From contig NZ_JBAWKC010000002.1 of the NCBI RefSeq assembly GCF_044003965.1, positions 496,001-560,000 of the forward strand: 64,000 nt of DNA. The letters are read 5' to 3'. Below the pieces are notes generated by a model, which made no database searches, was not told the DNA's origin, and worked only from the letters and a program-made list of their open reading frames with translations. This DNA is from Yeosuana aquiaggeris. Lineage in GTDB: Bacteria; Bacteroidota; Bacteroidia; Flavobacteriales; Flavobacteriaceae. Made by a program: the position numbers and the translations under genes. This document shows, piece after piece, positions 27,631-34,590 of the stretch (positions are counted from its first letter, which is position 1; every line of letters starts with the position of its first letter).

Positions 27631-28707
27631 TCAATGCCATTTATCAAATGTTTTTCCGTTAAATTTATAAATGCCACCTTCTGCCATTCCAAGAAGTAAG
27701 TTTTTGTCTTGGTCTTCGTAAATGCTCCAAATCATTTGAGAGTTCAATTTTGTGTCAATGTTATAGTTTGATAGCGTTTTACCGTCATATTTCCAAGCTC
27801 CTGAATCTCTATCTCCAAACCAAATATTTCCTTCACTATCTTCTGCAATGGCAAAAACAGACTGTAGTCCTGTGTTTTTAGCAAACTGGTTACTTAGAGT
27901 GTTCGCTTCAAATTCATTCATTGGAATTAGTTTCCCTTGTTCTTTCGAGAAGTTAATTATTGAGTCTCCACTTTTAAGGATTACGCCAATTCCATTATTT
28001 CCAATCCATAATCTACCTCGTGAATCTTCAAGAATACTTCTAACGTGCAGTTTTTCAGATTCTTCTGTAAGTCTTAGTGTTTCATCATTGATTGTAGTAA
28101 ACTGATTTCCATTATAGCCAAAAACACCTGCATAAGTACCAAACCATAGCATTTTGTTTTTTCCTTTTGAGATACCAGTTACAGCATATAAGTTACCTGA
28201 ACTAATGACTTTAGGGTTTGGAAATGCTAAATAATTTAATTTTTGCCCATCATATCTATAAACACCCTGCTTAGTCCCTGCATTAAACCATTGGTCATTG
28301 TCAGTTTTCGCCCATTCGGTTTCTGAATTTCCATATACAGGGTGGTTATTAATACTTTTCCTATCGTAACTGCTTACACCATTTGCAGTTCCAAACCAAA
28401 TAATTCCGTTCTCGTCTTCCTGAATTGAACGAATTTGATTATCTGCTAATCCTTCGTTAGTTGTAAAATATTCAAAAGATTTTCCATTATAAAAACTTAA
28501 GCCTTCATTATGACTTCCAATCCAATAATTGCCTTTAGTGTCTTGAAAGATAGCACGTATTCCCGAGGTAAACTTTAAGGTGTCGGTTTTTGAAGTTGCT
28601 ACCAATTCAGACTTGTTAGTTTCTTTTTCTGTTGATTTCTTTTCAACGCAAGAAAAGTTCAGTGTCAATATCAGTATTAAATAAATCAATTTTATTCTTT
28701 TGTCCAT
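27631..28707 (-). CDS. lipoprotein with two-component-regulator-type beta-propeller
   Basis: The 358-residue protein has a lipoprotein signal (MDKRIKLIYLILILTLNFSC). It carries repeats of the Reg_prop type: AIFQDTKGNYWIGSHNEGLS, IQEDENGIIWFGTANGVSSY, ILEDSRGRLWIGN, IAEDSEGNIWFGDRDSG and IYEDQDKNLLLGMAEGGIYK. These are the propeller blades seen in hybrid two-component sensors, here free of any kinase and anchored to a membrane. It may sense or bind a ligand at the surface, but no partner kinase is adjacent. It is a single-gene cassette. Confidence 0.85.
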   Translation of the reverse strand: MDKRIKLIYLILILTLNFSCVEKKSTEKETNKSELVATSKTDTLKFTSGIRAIFQDTKGNYWIGSHNEGLSFYNGKSFEYFTTNEGLADNQIRSIQEDENGIIWFGTANGVSSYDRKSINNHPVYGNSETEWAKTDNDQWFNAGTKQGVYRYDGQKLNYLAFPNPKVISSGNLYAVTGISKGKNKMLWFGTYAGVFGYNGNQFTTINDETLRLTEESEKLHVRSILEDSRGRLWIGNNGIGVILKSGDSIINFSKEQGKLIPMNEFEANTLSNQFAKNTGLQSVFAIAEDSEGNIWFGDRDSGAWKYDGKTLSNYNIDTKLNSQMIWSIYEDQDKNLLLGMAEGGIYKFNGKTFDKWH

Positions 28708-28728
28708 TTCGGATTTTTATAATATGAC

Positions 28729-28862
28729 GCACAACGTTTTGCGTGTATGAGAAGTAGTGTATTAAAAAGCACTTCACTTCCAGTTTGGCACTGACTTTTA
28801 TTAAAAATACTGACCTTTGATTTAGCACTGAACCCGCTATTTCTCACACACGCTGTTAGTGA
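28729..28862 (-). repeat. attC-like element 17 (family C)
   Basis: Left end GCACAACGTTTTGCGTGTAT; right end TCACACACGCTGTTAGTGAC. Minus-strand R'' is CACTAAC and R' GTTGTGC. It follows the stop of the 28871-30127 gene. Confidence 0.75.
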
Positions 28863-28870
28863 CTGCCTTT

Positions 28871-30127
28871 TTACTTTTTTAGTGCTTTTGATATCCTATC
28901 TATTTTTTCTTGAGAATAATCATTATCGCCCGTTTCCAGTGCTTTTCTAAAGAACTCTAGTGCTTTCAGGGAGTCTCCAGCAGCCAGGTAACAATCTCCT
29001 CTTGAATCATAGACATTATTACTATTTGGAAAATTGGCAATATTTAAATCGAACAAGGCAGCTGCCAGATCAAGCTTTTTGTCCCGCATGTAGTAGTTCC
29101 CAAGCCTATTAATCAACCACTCAGCAGGCTTTATTTCGTATCCCATTTTTTGTGATACATTTTCATAATGAGATTTCACTACTTCCAAAGCCTCATCAGC
29201 GGTGTATAAGTCTGCACGACCTAGTTCGAACATCTCCTTAAAATCATACCAATCAAATAGAAATCGTAAGCCATCATATTCTGTAATTAGTGGAACACTA
29301 AAATGACTTTCTTGCGGGTAGTATTTCCATTCAAAATTTAATCCATTATCCTTCTTTTCTAATGATTTTGCAAATTTCAATATGGATCGTATGTGTACTG
29401 AAGTCCCTAAGGTGTCCTCTTCAACGGTGGAATAGTTTTGCCCGCCAATCATCGTATTTGCCATACCTACAAAAAGTCCCTTATTAGTATAATCATGCAC
29501 CGATAAGAGGGAGTCTACATTTTCCAGATATGCCATATTATCCCACCAAAAACTTGGATCAATTGCCAAATAATTGTTGAAAAGATGGCTTCTGGTTGTT
29601 AGGGCATGTATCACACTAAGTCCACCAAACGAATGTCCAACATAAGTTCGAAAAGAGGTTGTTGGATATGTTCTGTCAACATAGGGAATCAACTCATACT
29701 CGATAAAATCAAGAAAAGAACTACCTCCTCCACTGGCATATCGTAGTTTATTACCGGTGCGATAATCAACATCAGCATGAGTAGGTATTAAATCGCGACT
29801 TCTATTTGTATTTGGAATAGCAATGACGATCATTTCCGGAAGCACAAGTGTACCATTGGTACTCAATTGTTTAATCAAACCTGTTACAGAATGAAAATGT
29901 CCGTTACCATCCAGTACATATAAGACGGGATATTTTTTGCCTTCTCGATAGTTTTTTGGTAGATGTACCCATATTTTTCTGGTTTCTCCAAGAATATCAG
30001 ATTTGAGAGAGTCAATATGACCAATAGTGATTTGATTGTCATTACTTAATTCTGAGTCGTTTTTATTTGACTGATCACATCCAATAGCCATTAGGGCTAT
30101 AATTAAGAGTGTAAAGGCATTTTTCAT
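28871..30127 (-). CDS. secreted esterase-D-like alpha/beta hydrolase with TPR tail
   Basis: The 418-residue protein has a lipoprotein signal (MKNAFTLLIIALMAIGC). The hydrolase domain shows RKIWVHLPKNYREGKKYPVL, YVLDGNGHF, nucleophile elbow VGHSFGGLS (about residue 166) and ESHF for the His. This is the esterase D/IroE-type fold that also covers siderophore esterases and feruloyl esterases. The C-terminus has a tetratricopeptide repeat (NVYDSRGDCYLAAGDSLKAL EFFRKALETG). The two esterases at 37.5 and 39.1 kb share the fold. It is a single-gene cassette. Confidence 0.87.
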   Translation of the reverse strand: MKNAFTLLIIALMAIGCDQSNKNDSELSNDNQITIGHIDSLKSDILGETRKIWVHLPKNYREGKKYPVLYVLDGNGHFHSVTGLIKQLSTNGTLVLPEMIVIAIPNTNRSRDLIPTHADVDYRTGNKLRYASGGGSSFLDFIEYELIPYVDRTYPTTSFRTYVGHSFGGLSVIHALTTRSHLFNNYLAIDPSFWWDNMAYLENVDSLLSVHDYTNKGLFVGMANTMIGGQNYSTVEEDTLGTSVHIRSILKFAKSLEKKDNGLNFEWKYYPQESHFSVPLITEYDGLRFLFDWYDFKEMFELGRADLYTADEALEVVKSHYENVSQKMGYEIKPAEWLINRLGNYYMRDKKLDLAAALFDLNIANFPNSNNVYDSRGDCYLAAGDSLKALEFFRKALETGDNDYSQEKIDRISKALKK

Positions 30128-30145
30128 ATTACGGTGGTTTGTTGT

Positions 30146-30198
30146 TACTAACGTTTCATATAAACTGTCGTTTTAATGCCGTTTATATATTGTTGTAC
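30146..30198 (-). repeat. attC-like element 18 (short form, overlaps CDS end)
   Basis: A 53-bp site with arms CATATAAAC and GTTTATATAT and outer boxes TACTAACG and TTGTTGTACG. The last codons of the thioesterase gene lie inside the R'' half. Confidence 0.75.
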
Positions 30199-30956
30199 GT
30201 TCGTGTTTCTATTTTCTTCCAAGTTGATTTTGCTGTTGCACAAGCTTTATCAACACCTTCTATTTTTATTGAGTGAATGAATGATTTATCCTTCGTATCA
30301 TTTTTAGTCAATGAAATAACTGTTTGTCCATAATGAGCTTCTGCAATGAATCTACCATCTATAGAATGCAAATAATAATTATCGACAATTTCTTCAGGAA
30401 CTGACTCAATCACCCATTGTAAATATCTAATATTATTTACGTGCTTATTCATATCAGTATCATATCTATTGACTTTGAATTTTGATTCATAATCTGAATT
30501 ATCAACTGCTTTAATTTTCTTAGAAATATTATAATCAATACTTTCTACATTACAAAACGACCATTTTTCCATTATATCATCGAAAATTTGCACAGGTCTT
30601 CTTCTATCAATATCAAAGAAAACCCATAACCCTTTAGCTCTTCCGATAATATTATTCTGTTCATCATAAATAATATTTTCTCTATACCCCCTAATTGTCG
30701 AATATTGTGACAACCATGTCCTAATGGTAATCTTTTCTTTATAACTGGGATATCGCTCCATTTGCATAACTCCAGAAATTAGTACCCATCCAATATTTTG
30801 TTCTTCTAATTGATATAAACTATAGTTAATAGAATGGCAATGGTCAGCTGCCGTTTCTTCTAATAAAGTTAAGATAGTCGTTGGCGAAGCAGTGCCAAAT
30901 TCGTTCATCTCAAAATATCTTAGTTCAAATTGTTTATCGAAATAATTTTTAATCAT
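30183..30956 (-). CDS. acyl-ACP thioesterase-like protein
   Basis: This 257-residue protein is cytosolic. It has a double hotdog fold: the first half carries FEMNEFGTASPTTILTLLEE and the stretch GRAKGLWVFFDIDRRRPVQI, the second FKVNRYDTDMNKHVNNIRYL. The DMNKHVNN motif contains the Asn-His pair used by plant and bacterial acyl-ACP thioesterases (Fat family). It would release free fatty acids from acyl carrier protein. Its C-terminal codons (NNI, then stop) are encoded within a short attC-like element. Confidence 0.85.
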   Translation of the reverse strand: MIKNYFDKQFELRYFEMNEFGTASPTTILTLLEETAADHCHSINYSLYQLEEQNIGWVLISGVMQMERYPSYKEKITIRTWLSQYSTIRGYRENIIYDEQNNIIGRAKGLWVFFDIDRRRPVQIFDDIMEKWSFCNVESIDYNISKKIKAVDNSDYESKFKVNRYDTDMNKHVNNIRYLQWVIESVPEEIVDNYYLHSIDGRFIAEAHYGQTVISLTKNDTKDKSFIHSIKIEGVDKACATAKSTWKKIETRTYNNI

Positions 30957-30985
30957 ATACTTTATCTATTTTAAGTCAATATGAC

Positions 30986-31119
30986 GCACAACTTTTATGT
31001 ATAAGAATAGTGCGGTTTTGTATGCGAGGGTTTTCCGAAGGAAAATCAGAAGCTAGCAAATCGGCACTAACATTTGATTAATTACTAAACTAAGCATTAT
31101 TATTATATGGTGTTAGCCT
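30986..31119 (-). repeat. attC-like element 19 (family A)
   Basis: Left end GCACAACTTTTATGTATAAG; right end TATATGGTGTTAGCC. The hairpin is TTTTCC-GAA-GGAAAA. Minus-strand R'' is GGCTAAC and R' is GTTGTGC. Confidence 0.8.
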
Positions 31120-31169
31120 TAAGTTATTTTTAATCCTCTTAATATTCCGTTACATGTTTATCACAAAAA

Positions 31170-32219
31170 TTATTCTAAAATTAAATATCCATCTTTAACG
31201 AAGCTGTAAATTTTAGAACATTTATTTTCTTCTACAACTTCTATAAATTCTACTTTGCCGAAATAATACTCTCTAATTATGAATGATGGATAATTTGCAT
31301 CTGGATGTAAATTAATGCTCTGAATGATGTCTTTGTTTTTATCTATAAAATTGAGTGTTATTTCCTTCTTGTTATTTTTAATTAATACAAAGGTGGTTCT
31401 AAAGTTTAAATGCTTATCAGTGTTATACGTTTTCGCCTCGCAATCAAATGTCTCGAATGGTTTTAAATTTTTATTTTTTAAATAATCCTTAATGTCAGTT
31501 TCATCATTGGGGTCCATTTTTTTTATATCCCATAAAAGGGCTATTGCCATTGTTCGAATGATTGTAGCATCCCATATATTTTCTTCTAGTTGCAAATTGG
31601 AGTACTGTATAACCTTATTTCGATAAATTGGATCATTTAAAATGAAGTCTTTGACTTTCTCTGTCGAAATAGAATCGCTTTCATAAAGCCAAGGTAAGGT
31701 TTCAACAAACTCCTTTCTACGTTGTTTGGCTAAATCAACAACTGCTTTTTCCCATATTTTTTGGGATTCAAGAAGTCTTTTGAGTTCTTTTAATTTATGG
31801 ATAATTGATTGATATTTTTTTGGCAATTGCTTTTCGATAGCAATTAGTTCATTCAGATGTTCATCATTAAATCGAGATGTATTGGTTGCGAAATGAGTTT
31901 CTATAATTCTAGGTGATTTTATTATGTTTCTTGTTAGTTTTTTGTCAATAAGAATTGAATTTATCGAATCAAACTCATATCCAAAATCAATTAATTCATT
32001 AGCCATTATAATATTACTTTCTAATTCAGATTCAAGTACTTTTATCAAACCTATATTGTCATTATTGGTTTTTCGTAATTCATTCCAATTATTGACCTGC
32101 AAAGCAATTAAAATACCTATTACAACAAGTACGATTTCTCCAATAGCATATCTCAAATATTTAAACGGTTTATTATGGTCGGCCAATTTTTTTCTGATTT
32201 TTCTGAAGAATGGAATCAT
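31170..32219 (-). CDS. DUF6090 family membrane protein (paralog 3, long form)
   Basis: At 349 residues this is the longest copy. The start MIPFFRKIRKKLADHNKPFK is followed by LRYAIGEIVLVVIGILIALQ and VNNWNELRK, then a helical middle. A unique C-terminal segment of about 100 residues (HLNFRTTFVLIKNNKKEITL, ending YSFVKDGYLILE) is predicted to be beta-rich and absent from the shorter paralogs. Function is unknown. It is adjacent to another copy. Confidence 0.85.
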   Translation of the reverse strand: MIPFFRKIRKKLADHNKPFKYLRYAIGEIVLVVIGILIALQVNNWNELRKTNNDNIGLIKVLESELESNIIMANELIDFGYEFDSINSILIDKKLTRNIIKSPRIIETHFATNTSRFNDEHLNELIAIEKQLPKKYQSIIHKLKELKRLLESQKIWEKAVVDLAKQRRKEFVETLPWLYESDSISTEKVKDFILNDPIYRNKVIQYSNLQLEENIWDATIIRTMAIALLWDIKKMDPNDETDIKDYLKNKNLKPFETFDCEAKTYNTDKHLNFRTTFVLIKNNKKEITLNFIDKNKDIIQSINLHPDANYPSFIIREYYFGKVEFIEVVEENKCSKIYSFVKDGYLILE

Positions 32220-32242
32220 TTTTTATTTCAGTTTTTTAATGA

Positions 32243-32311
32243 AGGCTAACCTTCCGTGTATGGTGTCGTGGCATCCCGCAGGCTGCTATGCATTATACAC
32301 ATTGTTGGCCT
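32243..32311 (-). repeat. attC-like element 20 (short form)
   Basis: A 69-bp site: left AGGCTAACCTTCCGTGTATG, right ATTATACACATTGTTGGCC. Minus-strand R'' is GGCCAAC, an exact RYYYAAC match; R' is GTTAGCC. Confidence 0.8.
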
Positions 32312-32335
32312 TTCGTTATTCAGTTTGTATAAGAT

Positions 32336-33058
32336 TTAATCTGCAATTTCATTGTCAATATTGATTATCAAGCTATCAACAATTTCAATATATCTACTTT
32401 GCATTGCTATAAACGTTTGACTATTGTTCACTGTAAAATTCAAAACCTGCTTATACTCTTGATTAAGAATAAACTGCTCATAATTTTTTGGTTTTACAGA
32501 TTGAAACACTTCAAATGTTTCAAATTCCTTTATGAACATAGGTTTTATGTAATTACTATAATGTTCAACAAAATAAGTTCTTTCGAAGACACGAAAAGCT
32601 TCAAACTCATTCCCATAAAGCTTTGATATTTGGTTTCTCAAAGAATCATTAGAAATTAATTTAATACCATTCTGGCTTAGATTATCAAAAGTTGTCTGTA
32701 CTGGTGCAAATGCTATAAAAGGATATAACGTTGAAAAATGAAAATCTAAAGAATCATTGTATGGCAATTTGTTTTCCATATAATGTAAGATAACTTTATT
32801 AGACTTTACACAATTTTCCAGAGCAGTAATATGACCATTAATTTCTATTCTATTTTGTTCTAAATCTGAACGTAATTCTTTAAGAGTATTTATCTCAATA
32901 ATATGTGTTTTATTTATTTCATTCCAATTGTTTATTTGAAGAGCGATTAAAATGCCTATTACTACTAATATAATTTCACCAACGGCATAGAGTAGGTATT
33001 TACTGATTTTGTTTTCAGCGAGTAGTTTTTGTCTTATTTTTCTAAAGAATTTTATCAT
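32336..33058 (-). CDS. DUF6090 family membrane protein (paralog 4)
   Basis: The 240-residue protein begins MIKFFRKIRQKLLAENKISK, then LLYAVGEIILVVIGILIALQ INNWNE. There is one membrane helix and a helical ectodomain with conserved-looking FERTYFVEHYSNYIKPMF. It starts with ATG, and its leader between the R' box and the ATG matches that of the 24312-25094 copy. Function is unknown. Confidence 0.85.
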   Translation of the reverse strand: MIKFFRKIRQKLLAENKISKYLLYAVGEIILVVIGILIALQINNWNEINKTHIIEINTLKELRSDLEQNRIEINGHITALENCVKSNKVILHYMENKLPYNDSLDFHFSTLYPFIAFAPVQTTFDNLSQNGIKLISNDSLRNQISKLYGNEFEAFRVFERTYFVEHYSNYIKPMFIKEFETFEVFQSVKPKNYEQFILNQEYKQVLNFTVNNSQTFIAMQSRYIEIVDSLIINIDNEIAD

Positions 33059-33082
33059 TGGTTTATTGGTTGGTCATAATTA

Positions 33083-33201
33083 AGGCTAACGGTCTCGTAT
33101 AACCGCAGTTCTTTGCGGTGGTGTTTTGAAGTTAGGAAGTTAAGTTATTTTGAGAAGGTGAACTGAAACAAGCTGGAATTGCGGTTATACGTTGTTGTGT
33201 G
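33083..33201 (-). repeat. attC-like element 21 (family C)
   Basis: Left end AGGCTAACGGTCTCGTATAA then CCGCAG; right end TTGCGGTTATACGTTGTTGT. Minus-strand R'' is ACACAAC and R' is GTTAGCC. Confidence 0.8.
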
Positions 33202-33225
33202 CTGCCATTTTCCAATTCGAGTCAA

Positions 33226-33678
33226 CTAGTGCTCAATTTCATGAGTATCGCGTACACTGCTAAAAGTCAAGTCCAATAATTTCCAGTCATCTTCTTGCTT
33301 TTGATAGATTTCCGTAACCGTAAATTCATTAGAAACTTCATTTCCACGCACTACTGCTATAAGAGTAATTCGATTCCAAAGGATTGCAGTTTTGCCGAAT
33401 ATTTCTACCGCGACATCGCGGACATCAGCATTTTTATACCAAATACTGCCCGTTTTAATAATTTCAAGTTCTCTGTCTTTTTTCCAAGTTCCACTCATAT
33501 GAACAAATTTTGACTCTTCGTCAAAGAGTTTTGCAAGTTCATCCACATTTTTGTCCGCCATCCATTGCCATTTTTCTTTTGATATATTAATAATTTCTTG
33601 TTCAGCTTTTAATTCTTGTGAGAAGGACAGATTCACAGTTGCGATTATTAAGGCAAGTCCAATGATTAGTTTTTTCAT
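33226..33678 (-). CDS. secreted NTF2-like (DUF4440) protein
   Basis: The 150-residue protein has a signal peptide (MKKLIIGLALIIATVNLSFS). The mature part shows EIINISKEKWQWMADKNVDE LAKLFDEESKFVHMSGTW and later VTEIYQKQEDDWKLLDLTFS. This is the DUF4440 pattern of a small-ligand-binding or isomerase-like NTF2 fold. No catalytic residue can be assigned. It is a single-gene cassette and the second NTF2-like protein of the array, or the third counting the remnant at 10.6-11.0 kb. Confidence 0.85.
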   Translation of the reverse strand: MKKLIIGLALIIATVNLSFSQELKAEQEIINISKEKWQWMADKNVDELAKLFDEESKFVHMSGTWKKDRELEIIKTGSIWYKNADVRDVAVEIFGKTAILWNRITLIAVVRGNEVSNEFTVTEIYQKQEDDWKLLDLTFSSVRDTHEIEH

Positions 33679-33723
33679 TTTCCAATATATATATTTAGTT
33701 AATCATAATTGTTTTCAGGTTGC

Positions 33724-33867
33724 ACACAACGTTTATGTTTAAGGAACGTTGCGTGTTTGAGTGCGAGGATTTTCCGAAGGAAAATCAGAAGCTAGCAAAC
33801 AAAGCAACGACCAAACGGTTAAACTAAAATAAGCAATGTTTTTTACACGGCTTAAGTTTGTTGCCCA
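33724..33867 (-). repeat. attC-like element 22 (family A/B chimera)
   Basis: Left end ACACAACGTTTATGTTTAAG and a GATTTTCC-GAA-GGAAAATC hairpin are family A. The right end TTACACGGCTTAAGTTTG TTGCCC matches element 4 of family B. Minus-strand R'' is GGGCAAC and R' GTTGTGT. Confidence 0.78.
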
Positions 33868-33873
33868 CCGTTT

Positions 33874-34317
33874 TTATTCCATTTTTATTATTTCAATCGT
33901 TTGTTTTTTTTCAGGCGGACTTTTAATTCGGACATTGATTTTTTTATATTCCCATTCATTGTTAATTCTATCTGCTATAATGTCCATTCTAGCTTTTCCT
34001 TTTACTCCTTTTATTCGAATCGTTGAGTTCACAGTTTGGTTATCATTCGTGTATTGGACTTCACCTTCTAAAATGGCAAGTTTGTCAATAGGTTCTATGT
34101 CTCCGAGTAATTTAATCACTTTTTGGTCAGATTTTACTCTGTTAAGTGCATTTTCATAAAGTTCTGTATCTGAATATGCTTTAGCCAAATCAGCACCAAT
34201 TCCACCCATTCCAGAAGAAATAAGAACAGCTAAAATCAATAATATTACACTCACAGGAACGAACCATTTCCAATTTCTATTCCACCAACTTTTTTGTTTA
34301 ATCAGTTCGTTGTACAT
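33874..34317 (-). CDS. Coa1-like (cytochrome c oxidase assembly factor 1 family) membrane protein
   Basis: The 147-residue protein has one N-terminal transmembrane helix (WKWFVPVSVILLILAVLISS, about residues 17-36). The Coa1-type domain follows: YENALNRVKSDQKVIKLLGD then IEPI, and a beta-rich end (VNSTIRIKGVKGKARMDIIA). In Bacteroidota this family is common as small, often cassette-like genes and need not act in oxidase assembly. It is the first (5'-most) gene of the array in reading direction, so it would be nearest to any lost attI promoter. Confidence 0.75.
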   Translation of the reverse strand: MYNELIKQKSWWNRNWKWFVPVSVILLILAVLISSGMGGIGADLAKAYSDTELYENALNRVKSDQKVIKLLGDIEPIDKLAILEGEVQYTNDNQTVNSTIRIKGVKGKARMDIIADRINNEWEYKKINVRIKSPPEKKQTIEIIKME

Positions 34318-34382
34318 TTAGTTTTATTTTTTTTTTTTTTTTGATTCCAATTTTAGTTGCCCACACGATTTTTCTCAAATGG

Positions 34383-34512
34383 TTGGCAACGACCTGCTAA
34401 ACGCAGGTCTTGTTTACGAATGAAAAGATAATAAATTTAAGTAACAATGATTTGAGAATTTGACAGGTGAAAATTATTACATCTCAAATCAATGGTTATC
34501 GACTAGGTAGCG
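34383..34512 (-). repeat. truncated attC-like half-site at the island's right border
   Basis: It matches the left 130 bp of element 13 (GGCAACGACCTGCTAAACGC, then GATAATAAATTTAAGTAACA and TTATCGACTAGGTAGC). It stops in the central hairpin and is joined directly to the tRNA-end repeat; the second half is absent. Confidence 0.75.
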
Positions 34513-34527
34513 CAGTTCCCGCTACTA
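34513..34527 (+). repeat. right direct repeat (attR-like), copy of tRNA-fMet 3' end
   Basis: Identical over 15 bp to 10560-10574 and followed within 4 bp by a terminator, as expected where the original tRNA tail was displaced by the inserted island. Confidence 0.8.
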
Positions 34528-34530
34528 GCA

Positions 34531-34560
34531 AAACCTCTTATGAAATCAAGAGGTTTTTTT
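34531..34560 (+). terminator. terminator next to the displaced tRNA end
   Basis: Stem AAACCTCTT (34531-34539) pairs with AAGAGGTTT (34548-34556), with an 8-nt loop and a T run. Probably the ancestral tRNA-fMet terminator; it could also serve the minus-strand kinase gene in the other direction. Confidence 0.75.
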
Positions 34561-34590
34561 ATTTTTTAGTTTAGAGGATTTTTGATGTCA

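Noticed and set aside
34327..34342. A run of 16 T residues at the start of the Coa1-like gene's leader
   Set aside because: It could be a phase-variation tract, but it lies upstream of the start codon on the minus strand in AT-rich DNA, and no promoter spacing that it could alter was identified.
12091..34512. A CRISPR array or REP/BIME-type repeat set as explanation of the recurrent elements
   Set aside because: The elements are 50-290 bp, not near-identical, spaced by whole genes and always oriented like the gene before them. REP sequences would not have matching GTT/AAC boxes at both ends, and there are no cas genes or uniform spacers.
10575..34512. An integrative conjugative element or prophage
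   Set aside because: No integrase, relaxase, Tra, capsid, terminase or replication gene is visible; every gene is a stand-alone metabolic or envelope function.
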